Below, piece after piece: positions 9,776-19,234 of a stretch of 64,000 nt of DNA. Position numbers and translations under genes: made by a program. The notes under the pieces were generated by a model. That model had not been told where the DNA came from, searched no databases, and worked only from the letters and a program-made list of their open reading frames with translations. The number at the start of each line of letters is the position of its first letter. The stretch's first letter is position 1. Location: positions 186,001-250,000 of the forward strand of contig JACKEB010000020.1 of the NCBI GenBank assembly GCA_020633205.1, given 5' to 3'. This DNA comes from Polyangiaceae bacterium (GTDB taxonomy: Bacteria; Myxococcota_A; Polyangia; Polyangiales; Polyangiaceae).

Positions 9776-12700
9776 TCAGCGCCCCAGCAGTTCCGCCAGC
9801 ACCCTACCTGTCGCGGTCTTGCGCTTGCGCAGTTGAGCGGGCGTACCCTGAGCCACGAGTTCGCCTCCAGCTTCCCCACCCTCGGGGCCAAGCTCGACGA
9901 TCCAATCGGCACTGGCGATGACGTGAGGGTGATGCTCGATGACTACCAGCGTGTCGCCTCGCTCGACCAGCCGCCCAAGCACTTGCACCAAGCGGCCCAC
10001 ATCGCGGAGATGTAGCCCAGTCGTCGGCTCATCGAGAACGTACAGCGTTGGCTGATGCCGCGCGCCTTCGGTGAGTTCCGCTGCGAGCTTCAAGCGTTGG
10101 GCTTCTCCACCGCTCAGCGTGTGAGAGCCTTGCCCCAAGCGAACATAGCCCGCACCGAGGTCCACCAAGGTGCGCAGCGGCTGGATGATGCGCGGGTGAT
10201 TCTCGAACGCAGCCACTGCCTGTTCCGCTGAGAGGTTCAGCACGTCGCCGATGGAGAGATCTCGGTAACGGATCTCCAGCGTGGACGGCTCGAAGCGCTG
10301 ACCATCACACGCGGGACAAGTGGTGATGACGTCGGGCAAGAAGCTCATCTCGTGAGTGATCGCGCCTTGCCCATCGCATGTCGTGCAGCGCCCGCCGCGG
10401 GGCGTGTTGAAGGAAAAGCGGCTCGCGTCGAAGCCTCGCACCTTCGCCTCCGGGGTGGCCGCGTAGAGGCGTCGAAGGTCGTCGAAGATCCCGAGGAACG
10501 TCGCGGGCACCGAGCGCGGTGTGCGGCCAATGGGCGACTGATCCACGCTGATCGCTCGCTGTAGCGTCCCCGTGTCTCCAAGCTTTTTGAAGGCACCGGG
10601 CGTCTCCGCGACCAAGCCTAGCTTTTGTCTCAGCGCCGGCAGCAGCACCTGGCGCACCAGCGTGCTCTTGCCGGAGCCGCTCACTCCAGCGATCACGCTC
10701 AAGCGCCCGATGGGCAGCTTCAAGTCGACCGCCTTCAGGTTGTGCTCCGAAGCACCCAAGAGCTCGAGCCACTGCTGGTCGGCGGCTGTTCGCTCGGCGC
10801 CGGCCGGCGAGACGTCCTTCTTCGCCTTGCCCTTCGCAGGCGCCTTGCCCTTGTGGTCCTTCGCACCCATTTCCACAGGGATCGACTGGCGAAGCTGGGG
10901 TGGCTCGCGCAGGCTCTGCGCCGTGGGTGAGTCGACTTGCTGCAGCACGTGCTCCGGGGCGCCCACCGCCACGATGTTGCCACCATGGGAGCCACCTCCT
11001 GGTCCAACATCGACTAGGTAGTCAGCAGCTCGAATCGTGTCCTCATCGTGCTCGACGACGAGCACCGTCGACCCCTGCTCCACCAGGCGCTTCAAGTTGC
11101 CGACGAGGCGTGACGTGTCTCGGGGGTGGAGACCAATCGTCGGTTCGTCGAGTACGTAGAGCGCGCCGGTCAAGCCAGAGCCGAGCTGCGCCGCGAGGCG
11201 GAGACGCTGCATCTCCCCCCCACTCAGGCTACGGGCGCCGCGATCCAGGCTCAGGTAGTCCAAACCTACTTCCTCAAGGAAACTTAGACGGCGCTCGAGT
11301 TCTTGCACCACCGCGTCACCGATACGGGCTCGGTCACCGCTGAGCTTCCACGTGCGCACCTCCGCGACTGCGCGACGCACTGACAGGTTCATCAGCTCCG
11401 GGTAGCGCACCCCGCCGCTGCCGTTCGCGCTGAAGCGCACGGAGCGCGGCACCGGACCGAGGCGCTCTCCGGCGCACTCAGGACACTCGGAGATCACCTC
11501 TTCGCTGCGCGCCTGCTTGCCACGACCTACCTTGCGCACCTCACTCAGCACCCCATCACCTTCACAGGTCTCGCAGCGCCCCTGCTTGGTGTTGAACGAG
11601 AAGAAGCGCGGGTCGAGCTCCGGCACCGAGAGCCCACACGTCGGGCAGGCAGAGTTCTGGGAGATCAGCCGCGCCTCGCCGCTCGCGAAAAGGAGCCTGA
11701 CCGCGCCTTTGCCCCAGCGGAGCGCCAAGCGCAAGAGCTCGGGCGTGACGTCTTTGGCGCTGAGCTGGCTCCCCAAGAGCAAATCGATGTCATGCTCCTT
11801 GCTGCGGCTCAGCTTGGGCGGCGTATCCGTCTGGATCCACTTGCCGTCGACCAACGCGCGCTCAATGCCGCTCCGCTGCGCGGTCGTGAACACGTCGAGG
11901 TACGTGCCTTTACGCGCCTGAATCACCGGTGCCAACAGCTCGAACTTGCCCTTCTGGGAACTCACTTCGGCGAGCACCTGTTCGAAGCCAAGGTTCGCGA
12001 TCGGCGAGTCGTGGTCTGGACAATGGGGCACGCCGAGCTTCGCGTAGAGCAGCCGCAGGTAGTGGGCCACTTCGGTCACCGTCGCGACGGTGCTCTTCGA
12101 ACCCGCGCGGCTCGTGCGCTGCTCGAGGGCCACCGCGGGCGGCACCCCCTCCACGCGGCTCACGTCGGGGCGTGGCAACGTGGGCAAGAACTGCCGCGCG
12201 TAGGGCGTCAATGTCTCCAAAAAGCGCCGCTGCCCCTCGGCGAAGATCACATCGAACGCCAGGCTGCTCTTACCAGAGCCGCTCGGGCCGGTGACCACGC
12301 ACAGCTTGCCGTGGGGGATCTCCACGGACACATCGCGCAGGTTGTGCTCCCGCGCGCGCTCCACGCTGAGCACCGCGCGACTTGGTTCCGCCGGGATTCG
12401 CTCGACACGGCTCCCCGCACCGAGGCGCAAAGCGTCGGCGGTCGCACCGCGCTTCAAGCTCTGTGGCGCGCCCACCGCAACCACTTCGCCACCGCCCGCG
12501 CCGCCTTGGGGCCCCAGGTCAATCACCCAGTCCGCCGCGCGGATCACCTCAAGGTCGTGATCGACGAGCAGCACGCTGCCACCAGCGCGCAGCACGTCGT
12601 CCAGAGCGCGCAGCAGGAGACCAACCTCATGGGAGTGCAGGCCAGCGCTCGGCTCATCCAGGATCAAGAGCGCACCGTCGAGCCTCTCACATAGCGCCCG

Positions 12701-15277
12701 TGCGAGCTTCAGTCGCTGGGCCTCGCCGCCGCTCAGGGTCGAGAGCGGCTGCCCGAGGCGCAAGTAGCCGAGCCCCAAGCGGGAGACCGGCCCCAGCGTC
12801 CGCTGGATCTCCTTCTGCGAGTCGAACAGCACGAGCGCATCGTCCACGGTCGTGTCGAGCAGCTGCGCGATGTCGACGCCCGCATACTCCACGGCGAGCA
12901 CATGGGGCTTGAAGCGCTTGCCACCACAGACTGGGCAAGACAGCCTCACATCCGCGAGGAACTGCATCTCCACCGTCTCGAAGCCTTCCCCCTTGCAGGC
13001 CTCGCAACGCCCGCCGTCCACATTGAAGGAGAAAGCGCTCGGGGGGATCGCGTTCGCTTTGGCCAAGGGTCGCGCCGCATACAGCGCACGCACGCGATCC
13101 CAAGCCTTGGTATAGGTCGCAGCGTTACCTCTCGAGGTGCGGCCGAGCGGCGACTGATCCACGAGGATCACCCGCTTCAGCGCTTCTGTACCGCTGAGCG
13201 AGGTGTGCGCGCCAGGACGCGGGACATCGAAATCTCCCAACGCGCGCTGCACCGCGCGACCCAGCACGTCTTCTACCAGGCTGCTCTTGCCAGAGCCGCT
13301 CGGACCGGTGACCGCACACACGACGCCAAGCGGAAAGCGAACGTCGATGCCCTTCAGGTTGTGCTCAGCTGCACCCGTGAGTTCAAGCCACTGGGTCGCC
13401 TGACGACGCTCACGCTCGTACGCTGGTGCTTGGAAGCTGTAGCTCGAGTGGCCGGCGTCAGCGACCAGGAGGGTTTCCTCTGAAGCGCGCTTAGCTTTCC
13501 CCGCAGATTTCTGCTTGGTGCTCTTCGCCTTGCTTGTAGCTTTGCTGGCAGTCCCCTTGGCCGCCTTCGTGGATTTGGGGGTGAGGCGCGAATCGCGGAC
13601 GATGTGACCGCCAGCTTCACCCGCCCCTGGGCCGAGCTCAATCACGCGGTCGGCGGCTGCGATCAGCAATGGATCGTGTTCCACGACCACCACGGCATTG
13701 CCGCGGTCTGCGAGCTCCCGGAGCAACTTGGTCAGCGGCTCGATATCCAGGGCGTGAAGCCCTACCGTCGGTTCGTCCAAGACGAACAGCGCGTTGTGTA
13801 GGCTGGTACCGAGCGCGGCGGTCAACGTCACGCGCTGGGTCTCCCCACCGCTCAGGCTCCGCGCCTGTCGATCGAGGGTGAGGTAACCGAGGCCGACACG
13901 ATGCAAGTAGCCGAGGCGACTCTCGAGCTCGCTTCGCGCAAGCTCCCCTTGGCCGCTGTGGGTCGCAAGCGCGGCGATGCGTCCGTGCGCGTGCTGGATC
14001 TCGAGAGCGTGCCACTCCGCGAGGTTCAAGCCTCCGACCTGGTAGCCAAGGGCGTGGGCGTTGAGGCGCTTGCCGTTGCATGAGGGGCACACGTCGTAGG
14101 CGCGATAGCGTGAGAGGAACACGCGCACGTGCATCTTGTAGGTGCGCGTCTCGAGCCAGCGAAACCATCCCAGTACCCCGGGGAAATGACCTCGCTTCCA
14201 GTCGCCGTCGCCCTCGAGCACCAGCCGCTGCTGCTCCTTGCTGAGCTTGCTCCACGGCTTGTCCCAAGGCACACCGACGCGCTCGCAGTACTTCTTGAGC
14301 TCGCGACGCTCCCATGTGGTGGACTTGCCCCGCGCCCAGGGACGGATGACACCCTTGGAGAGTGGCAAGTCGGGGTTCGGGATCACCTTGTCTGGGTCGA
14401 CACCAATCACCCGACCAAAGCCCCGGCACTCTCCACACGCACCGAGCGGCGACTCGTAGGAGAACAAGCCAGGTCGCGGCGCCTCCAAGCGCCGAGGCGT
14501 GCCGGCGTCTTCGCACAGCGCACAGCTGTAACCGGAGCTGAGCAGCCGCTCGTTGCCGTCAGGCAGACCAATCCACGCACTGCCGTTGCCGCGTTGAAAT
14601 GCGAGCTCGATGCCTTCCGCGATACGGGAAAGCTCCTTCGGCGTCGGCTTGATGCGGTCGATGACGACGGCGACCCGCTGCTTGGAAGCTTCGCTTGGCT
14701 TGACGTCATCCAGCTTGCGGAGCTCGCCTTTCAAGAACAGTCGCCGCAAGCCGGCCTCGGCCAGCGCCTCCCGCAGCTCCAAGTAGTGTTCCCGCGAGGC
14801 AACGTTGACGACGTAGCCAAGCAGAATCGGTTCAGCCCCTTGCAGGCTCTCGTCTTCCGCGAGCACCCGCGCCGCGCCCGCCGCGTCCAGCAGGCGACCG
14901 ATACTCCCATGTTCGGGGCACACGGGCAGCGACTCCCGCGTGAAGAGCGCCGAGAGGTACGGCTCGAGGTCCGCCATCGTCGCCACCGAAGATCGAGAGC
15001 TCTTCACTGGCGCGCTGCGGTCGACGGCCACTGCAGCGGGCACCGGCTCGAGGGAGTCCATCGGAGGGCGCTCGAGTCGTTCGAGAAACTGGCGCGCGTA
15101 GGGGCTGAAGCTCTCGACGAAGCGACGCTGCCCCTCGGCGTACAGGGTATCCAGCGCCAAGCTGCTCTTACCCGCTCCCGAGACACCGGTGAGCACCACG
15201 ATTTCTCCCGGTACCAAGCTCAGGTCGACGGACTTGAGATTGTGGGTGCGAGCGCCTTTCAGCTCCGTGGTCAGCAT
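9776..15277 (-). CDS. uvrA: Double-length UvrA excinuclease ATPase (four ABC units)
   Basis: An 1833-residue chain, about twice a normal UvrA (about 940), holding two UvrA bodies in tandem. UvrA finds damaged DNA for nucleotide excision repair. Four ABC ATPase units are complete: Walker A GVSGAGKSS (about residue 32), GPSGSGKSS (about 659), GPSGSGKSS (about 1000) and GVSGSGKST (about 1534). Each has an LSGGE(T/A/M)QR signature and an LDEP(T/S)xGLH Walker B. CxxC zinc modules are present in all four. The first body keeps a long insertion between its CxxC pairs (about 115 residues). The second has only about 30 there, so its DNA-binding insertion is reduced. Lys-rich linkers (KSTKAAKGTASKATSKAK and KGKAPAKGKAKK) separate units 1/2 and 3/4. 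It is divergent from smpB. Confidence 0.95.
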   Translation of the reverse strand: MLTTELKGARTHNLKSVDLSLVPGEIVVLTGVSGAGKSSLALDTLYAEGQRRFVESFSPYARQFLERLERPPMDSLEPVPAAVAVDRSAPVKSSRSSVATMADLEPYLSALFTRESLPVCPEHGSIGRLLDAAGAARVLAEDESLQGAEPILLGYVVNVASREHYLELREALAEAGLRRLFLKGELRKLDDVKPSEASKQRVAVVIDRIKPTPKELSRIAEGIELAFQRGNGSAWIGLPDGNERLLSSGYSCALCEDAGTPRRLEAPRPGLFSYESPLGACGECRGFGRVIGVDPDKVIPNPDLPLSKGVIRPWARGKSTTWERRELKKYCERVGVPWDKPWSKLSKEQQRLVLEGDGDWKRGHFPGVLGWFRWLETRTYKMHVRVFLSRYRAYDVCPSCNGKRLNAHALGYQVGGLNLAEWHALEIQHAHGRIAALATHSGQGELARSELESRLGYLHRVGLGYLTLDRQARSLSGGETQRVTLTAALGTSLHNALFVLDEPTVGLHALDIEPLTKLLRELADRGNAVVVVEHDPLLIAAADRVIELGPGAGEAGGHIVRDSRLTPKSTKAAKGTASKATSKAKSTKQKSAGKAKRASEETLLVADAGHSSYSFQAPAYERERRQATQWLELTGAAEHNLKGIDVRFPLGVVCAVTGPSGSGKSSLVEDVLGRAVQRALGDFDVPRPGAHTSLSGTEALKRVILVDQSPLGRTSRGNAATYTKAWDRVRALYAARPLAKANAIPPSAFSFNVDGGRCEACKGEGFETVEMQFLADVRLSCPVCGGKRFKPHVLAVEYAGVDIAQLLDTTVDDALVLFDSQKEIQRTLGPVSRLGLGYLRLGQPLSTLSGGEAQRLKLARALCERLDGALLILDEPSAGLHSHEVGLLLRALDDVLRAGGSVLLVDHDLEVIRAADWVIDLGPQGGAGGGEVVAVGAPQSLKRGATADALRLGAGSRVERIPAEPSRAVLSVERAREHNLRDVSVEIPHGKLCVVTGPSGSGKSSLAFDVIFAEGQRRFLETLTPYARQFLPTLPRPDVSRVEGVPPAVALEQRTSRAGSKSTVATVTEVAHYLRLLYAKLGVPHCPDHDSPIANLGFEQVLAEVSSQKGKFELLAPVIQARKGTYLDVFTTAQRSGIERALVDGKWIQTDTPPKLSRSKEHDIDLLLGSQLSAKDVTPELLRLALRWGKGAVRLLFASGEARLISQNSACPTCGLSVPELDPRFFSFNTKQGRCETCEGDGVLSEVRKVGRGKQARSEEVISECPECAGERLGPVPRSVRFSANGSGGVRYPELMNLSVRRAVAEVRTWKLSGDRARIGDAVVQELERRLSFLEEVGLDYLSLDRGARSLSGGEMQRLRLAAQLGSGLTGALYVLDEPTIGLHPRDTSRLVGNLKRLVEQGSTVLVVEHDEDTIRAADYLVDVGPGGGSHGGNIVAVGAPEHVLQQVDSPTAQSLREPPQLRQSIPVEMGAKDHKGKAPAKGKAKKDVSPAGAERTAADQQWLELLGASEHNLKAVDLKLPIGRLSVIAGVSGSGKSTLVRQVLLPALRQKLGLVAETPGAFKKLGDTGTLQRAISVDQSPIGRTPRSVPATFLGIFDDLRRLYAATPEAKVRGFDASRFSFNTPRGGRCTTCDGQGAITHEMSFLPDVITTCPACDGQRFEPSTLEIRYRDLSIGDVLNLSAEQAVAAFENHPRIIQPLRTLVDLGAGYVRLGQGSHTLSGGEAQRLKLAAELTEGARHQPTLYVLDEPTTGLHLRDVGRLVQVLGRLVERGDTLVVIEHHPHVIASADWIVELGPEGGEAGGELVAQGTPAQLRKRKTATGRVLAELLGR

Positions 15278-15409
15278 GAGGCGGTGATATGCGCCTCCAG
15301 GGTGCCTGGGTAAAGGGCCAAGCTGGGACTTGCGGCGCTCCGTGGCGCGTGCATAGTGCCCTCCCCGCGGCGGCGCAGATGCGCCCCGGTAGCCGCGGCG
15401 TTTTCAGCG
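15278..15409. promoter_or_regulatory. Divergent promoter region between uvrA and smpB
   Basis: The 132 bp between two divergent starts must hold promoters for both genes. I see no clear LexA-type box or clean -35/-10 pair, and the region is GC-rich like the genes around it. It is therefore listed by position only. Confidence 0.4.
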
Positions 15410-15907
15410 ATGGCTGCGGGAAAAGACAAGGCGTTGTTTGGCGATCGAGTGGTCGCTCTGAATCGGCGGGCACGCCACGAGTACGAGCTCGGGGACGCCT
15501 ACGAAGCCGGCATGCAGCTGATTGGCAGTGAGGTGCGCGCGCTGCGCGTCCACGGCGGTGACCTCAGCGACGCCTGGGTCGACATCACGCGAGACGGCCA
15601 AGCCGTGGTCAAAGGCATGCGCATCCCGACGTTGGACCACGCGGCGTTTGGGCACGACGAGACCAGACCGAGGAAGCTCTTGCTCCACGCTTACGAGATC
15701 GAGCGCCTGCGCGCGACGGTGGAGCGTGAGCGCATGACCGTCGTCGCAACCAAGTGCTACTTCAAGAACGGTCGAGCGAAGCTCGAGATCGCCCTCGCCC
15801 GCGGCAAGAAGCAGTACGACAAGCGCCAGTCGCTGAAGGAAAGGGACGCGAAGCGCGAGGCCTACGATGCGATCCGTGAGGGCAAGACCCGCGGAGGCAA
15901 CCGATGA
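15410..15907 (+). CDS. smpB: SsrA-binding protein SmpB
   Basis: A 165-residue SmpB, the partner of tmRNA in rescuing stalled ribosomes. Diagnostic parts are 'GMQLIGSEVRALR' (about 34-46), GDLSDAWV, the KLLLHAYEIERL strand-helix, 'GRAKLEIALARGKKQYDKR' (about 123-141) and the basic tail KERDAKREA. I chose the ATG at 15410 (MAAGKDKALFG). The longer ORF from 15356 adds 18 residues not expected in the family. No ssrA gene was found in the window. The stop overlaps the start of the next small gene in an ATGA. Confidence 0.96.
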   Translation: MAAGKDKALFGDRVVALNRRARHEYELGDAYEAGMQLIGSEVRALRVHGGDLSDAWVDITRDGQAVVKGMRIPTLDHAAFGHDETRPRKLLLHAYEIERLRATVERERMTVVATKCYFKNGRAKLEIALARGKKQYDKRQSLKERDAKREAYDAIREGKTRGGNR

Positions 15908-16155
15908 GCGCGCTAGACCTGGCTTGGCTAAAGGGCGGTGACGGCGCGCTGGTGGAGAGCGACGGCAACTTCGCGAAGATCAGCAGCAGCATCCCGTCTC
16001 CTCCGGGATCCACTCTCGAAGGCAATGTCGCCGGCATGAACGGCGTCTTCGCCATCAAGGTGAAGAACTGCAAAAAGCAGCCAGACGGGCGCTTCTTGCT
16101 CGACGGCAAGTGGGTCAACCTGACCCGAGAGCAGCGAAACCGAATTACCGGCTAA
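15904..16155 (+). CDS. Small conserved protein coupled to smpB, PilZ-like tail
   Basis: An 83-residue protein whose ATG overlaps the smpB stop (ATGA), so the two are translationally coupled. The C-terminal half reads 'SPPGSTLEGNVAG', then 'FAIKVKNCKKQPDGRFLLDG', then KWVNLTREQRNRITG. The order PPGxxLxG, a central V-x-x-C strand and a closing 'VNLTREQR' resembles small PilZ-like proteins of myxobacteria, but no c-di-GMP motif is complete, so this is only a suggestion. It is real coding sequence: a decayed copy of the same gene lies at 24333-24460, keeping STLEG, VKKCKN, GHF and LTREQRGRI. Function unknown. Confidence 0.75.
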   Translation: MSALDLAWLKGGDGALVESDGNFAKISSSIPSPPGSTLEGNVAGMNGVFAIKVKNCKKQPDGRFLLDGKWVNLTREQRNRITG

Positions 16156-16180
16156 CCCTGACTCGGGACCGCGGGGGCAC

Positions 16181-18385
16181 GTGGATCTGGCAGAAGAAAT
16201 CGACTACTCAGGACCGCTCGATTCACGCCGCCTGATGCCGCTTGAACGAGCGCGTCACGTTATTCGCGAAGCTCTCCTTGGCCGAGGTCAGGACGACGAA
16301 GTGTGGGCCGCACTGCTGTCGCTCGAGGACTTCGCGGAGCTCCGGGAGGTGATGGCGAGCTTGCCGGTGCACTGGGTCGCCGAGCTACCAGGCGAAATGC
16401 TTGGAGCGCGCTACGGTGCGGCGCTCGTGAATTGGGTCGCAACGCAGATCGAAGACGGTCGGCTGGTTGAAGAGGGTTGGCCACTCGGTGCGGCTCTTTG
16501 CGGCAGCGGTTCCGACCGTGCGTTCGAGGTCGTCTGGTCTCTCCGGAGCCTGCACAATTACCCCACGGAACCAGATGAGTCCGCCAATGGGTTGGTGCTG
16601 CAATGGCTGTGGTCGTTTCCTACCGACGCCTTCTACTTCGTGGCGTCACACGCCCTCGCCGGAGATCGCCGTGCCCGGTTGATTCTGCGAAGCCTAACCG
16701 AGTGTCATCCGGGCACCGTATGGCGATTCCTGATCGCATCGTTCAGCCCCGAAGAGGTTGCCAGCGTCCTCGCAAGCGCGAAGGTCGAGCCGACAATCAA
16801 GCGCTCGGGCATCTTGAACGTGCTCGACCACGCTGCCGCGAGCGGGACAGCATGGCCGAAGCCGATGGCTGAAACCGGCTCGACGAACAACCTACGACTC
16901 ACGGCATTTCGCTCGCGATCTCGCGGAGACTGGCATGTCGTGTTCGAAGAGCTTCAGGTTCACAGCGTCGGTTGTGTGCGTATCCAGCAGTACGAGATGG
17001 GCAGCCGCCCATGGCCGGAAGCGGGGCCGACGCACCGGCGCTTCAAGAGTCTCGACTTTCCCCATGTTAGTTCGAAGGCCGAGCCGGCTTCGCCCAGGGC
17101 AGCACGACGAGCTTTCGCTGAGTTCGCGCTGGAATCCGCCACGCAGACGACCGGTGAGGTCTGGACACCCCTCCACGAGCTGCGTCAAATGAGTGATCTC
17201 GGTGACCCATTTGAGGTGGTGCAAGTCATCACTGGGTTGGGCGCATGGCACGAAATCGCACCGAGCCAGCACCCGGCCTTCCAACGCCTCGCGGAAGCGT
17301 TAGCGCAAGGGAACTTCGAGGTGGTCGACGTAGACAGCAACCAATCCAAGAACATCATGACGAAGTCCAGCGACCCCGATGCGGAAGGCGATGCGAACAA
17401 GGTGCTTCGTGGCCGGGAGCGGCAGTTCTCGCCGATTGCTGGGCGGCTATGCTTTCGAGCACTTCCCGCGCTGGCGAGCGAGCGTGCGGAACAGGTGCTC
17501 AGGGTATTCGAAGACCTCGGCTACCCTTTCAGCGGCCCCGATTCAGAGCGTTTCTCCGCGGAATTGCATGAGGCCATACGCCACGGCTTCACGCTGCATG
17601 GGTCTTGCGAGGCCGCGATCGAATACTCGGAGGCTTCCCACGGTGGGCTAAACTACGAAATCACAGTCAACAGCGCGGCCTTGGCTGATCGCTACGAAGC
17701 GTGGCTGCCCCGGGGCGATCAGATGTTCGGCTCGTACCCCGATGCGATGGTGCTGCACGTCGCGAACCAGCTTGGTCAGAGGCTAAAGGTTCTGGATATC
17801 GGTGCAGGCAACGGCCGAAACGCACTGGCGCTGGCGCGCCTCGGCCATCAGGTAGATGCGGTAGAAATGACTGAGGCGTTCGCGATCCAGATCGAAAAGT
17901 GGGCGCAACGTCGGTCCCTCGACGTGACCGTTCATGAAGTGGATTTCCTCAAGGAACCGATCCGCGGAGCTCGCGGCCCTTACCACATCGCAATCTTGTC
18001 GCAGGTAACGTCCCATTTCGGGGACAGCGAAGATCTCGACTCCGTACTCGCGCAGCTTTCGGCCCAACTCGACCCCGGTGGCCGGATCGTGCTGACTGCA
18101 TTTATCACCGCGGAAGGCTATGAGCCGGATGAGGTGGCTCGCGAGGCTGCGCGGGCCCGCTGGTGCACGCTGTACACCCCGACGGAGTTCGCGGCGGCAC
18201 TGCAACACGCAGGTCTGGAGGTGGAACTTCAGACCGGTGTTGTAGAGTTCGAGCGCACTCACTTGCCCGCGCTTGCGTGGCCTCCCACCAGCTGGTTCGT
18301 GGACTGGGCAGAGGGACGGAACGTCTTTCCGATGCAGAGCCCTCCCCTGGAGCTGCTCTGGTTCGTGCTCAAGCGCTTGAGTTAG
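16181..18385 (+). CDS. SAM methyltransferase with a large unknown N-terminal region
   Basis: A 734-residue protein starting at GTG 16181. The C-terminal 200 residues (about 525-700) form a class I SAM-dependent methyltransferase: motif I VLDIGAGNGRNALALARLG (about 536), an acidic residue in VDAVEMTEAF, and a third motif HIAILSQVTSHF. This resembles TehB/UbiG-like enzymes. The first 500 residues match no family I know. They contain helical stretches (ARHVIREALL, LILRSLTECH) and a 130-residue region around 235-365 that may be a separate domain. Codon use is less strongly GC3-biased than in the neighbours, which may point to transfer. It ends 2 bp before the convergent methyltransferase gene. 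Confidence 0.8.
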   Translation: MDLAEEIDYSGPLDSRRLMPLERARHVIREALLGRGQDDEVWAALLSLEDFAELREVMASLPVHWVAELPGEMLGARYGAALVNWVATQIEDGRLVEEGWPLGAALCGSGSDRAFEVVWSLRSLHNYPTEPDESANGLVLQWLWSFPTDAFYFVASHALAGDRRARLILRSLTECHPGTVWRFLIASFSPEEVASVLASAKVEPTIKRSGILNVLDHAAASGTAWPKPMAETGSTNNLRLTAFRSRSRGDWHVVFEELQVHSVGCVRIQQYEMGSRPWPEAGPTHRRFKSLDFPHVSSKAEPASPRAARRAFAEFALESATQTTGEVWTPLHELRQMSDLGDPFEVVQVITGLGAWHEIAPSQHPAFQRLAEALAQGNFEVVDVDSNQSKNIMTKSSDPDAEGDANKVLRGRERQFSPIAGRLCFRALPALASERAEQVLRVFEDLGYPFSGPDSERFSAELHEAIRHGFTLHGSCEAAIEYSEASHGGLNYEITVNSAALADRYEAWLPRGDQMFGSYPDAMVLHVANQLGQRLKVLDIGAGNGRNALALARLGHQVDAVEMTEAFAIQIEKWAQRRSLDVTVHEVDFLKEPIRGARGPYHIAILSQVTSHFGDSEDLDSVLAQLSAQLDPGGRIVLTAFITAEGYEPDEVAREAARARWCTLYTPTEFAAALQHAGLEVELQTGVVEFERTHLPALAWPPTSWFVDWAEGRNVFPMQSPPLELLWFVLKRLS

Positions 18386-18387
18386 AG

Positions 18388-19164
18388 TCAGCCCCGAAGC
18401 CGCGCGACGTATAGCCCGGCGCCGCCCTCTAGTTCGTGCCGCTGGGGCGCCCAGGCTACTTTTTCCTCACGGAATCGCTCTTCAAGCTCCCATCGCTCGC
18501 AGAGCTCTCCAATGTCGGCACTCAGCGTCGGAAAGGGTGGAAGGATCCGAGCCGCGCCTGGCGGCGGCGCCGCGCTCGGGACGTCGAACAACACCGTCGC
18601 TTGCGGAGCCCAGTCCGCGAAACGCTCGAAAACCTGCCGCACCTGCGCGCGTGATAGGTAGCCCACGACGCCCTCGAGCAGCACGCACCATCCGGCTCCG
18701 GCGCTCTTCCTCGGGAGCTCAAGGGCCTGAGCCAGCACCTCGTCGTGGAGGATCGAGCCAGCGATCTCGGTGCGTGGATAGCTCTGGCCCAACCGCTCCA
18801 GCGCCCTGGACTTTTCGGCGAACACTTCTGGGAAGTCGACCTCGATCCAACACAACTCGGGGACCGAGATCCTGAGGGGGCGAGCATCGAAGCCGACACC
18901 AAGCGCCACGACACCGCTGAGCGAGCTTGCGTGGGAGACGATCCACTCGTCGAGCCAGCGTGCGCGGAGCGCGACGAGAGCGACCGTTGGCGTCGCGTTC
19001 AATGCGGCTAGAGCGTGAGTCGCCTTTGGCCCTCCAAACACTTTTGCCACCGGGTCGATGATTAGCGCATCGCGTCGGCGCCCCTCCAGCGCTCGCGCTT
19101 GCGCCGCGAAGCGCGCCGTATCGATTAGCGCTTCCCGTTGCCGATCTCCGTCAGCAGGCATCAC
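18388..19164 (-). CDS. Leucine carboxyl methyltransferase-like (PPM1/TIGR00027) SAM methyltransferase
   Basis: A 258-residue methyltransferase of the LCMT/PPM1 type that is abundant in actinobacteria and myxobacteria. The diagnostic start is 'TARFAAQARALEGRRRDALI' (about 12-31). Then come 'LRARWLDEWI', the SAM-binding glycine motif GVVALGVGFDARPLR (about 85), and WIEVDFPEVFAEKSRAL (acidic loop). The region CVLLEGVVGYLSRAQVRQVF is also typical. These enzymes are usually linked to O-methylation of secondary metabolites, but no pathway neighbour is visible. The gene is convergent with the preceding methyltransferase and divergent from the next gene. Confidence 0.87.
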   Translation of the reverse strand: MMPADGDRQREALIDTARFAAQARALEGRRRDALIIDPVAKVFGGPKATHALAALNATPTVALVALRARWLDEWIVSHASSLSGVVALGVGFDARPLRISVPELCWIEVDFPEVFAEKSRALERLGQSYPRTEIAGSILHDEVLAQALELPRKSAGAGWCVLLEGVVGYLSRAQVRQVFERFADWAPQATVLFDVPSAAPPPGAARILPPFPTLSADIGELCERWELEERFREEKVAWAPQRHELEGGAGLYVARLRG

Positions 19165-19234
19165 GTTTTCTCATGGATCTCGCGCAGTTCTCATTGGCTG
19201 CTCGGCGGGTTCTTGAGTCTGGTAGAAGACCCAC

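Noticed and set aside
11792..12694. 300-codon frame opposite uvrA
   Set aside because: It is antisense to a well supported gene and shows no domain or ribosome site; such frames are common in GC-rich DNA.
14129..15313. 394-codon plus-strand frame opposite the uvrA start
   Set aside because: Same reason: shadow of uvrA codon bias.
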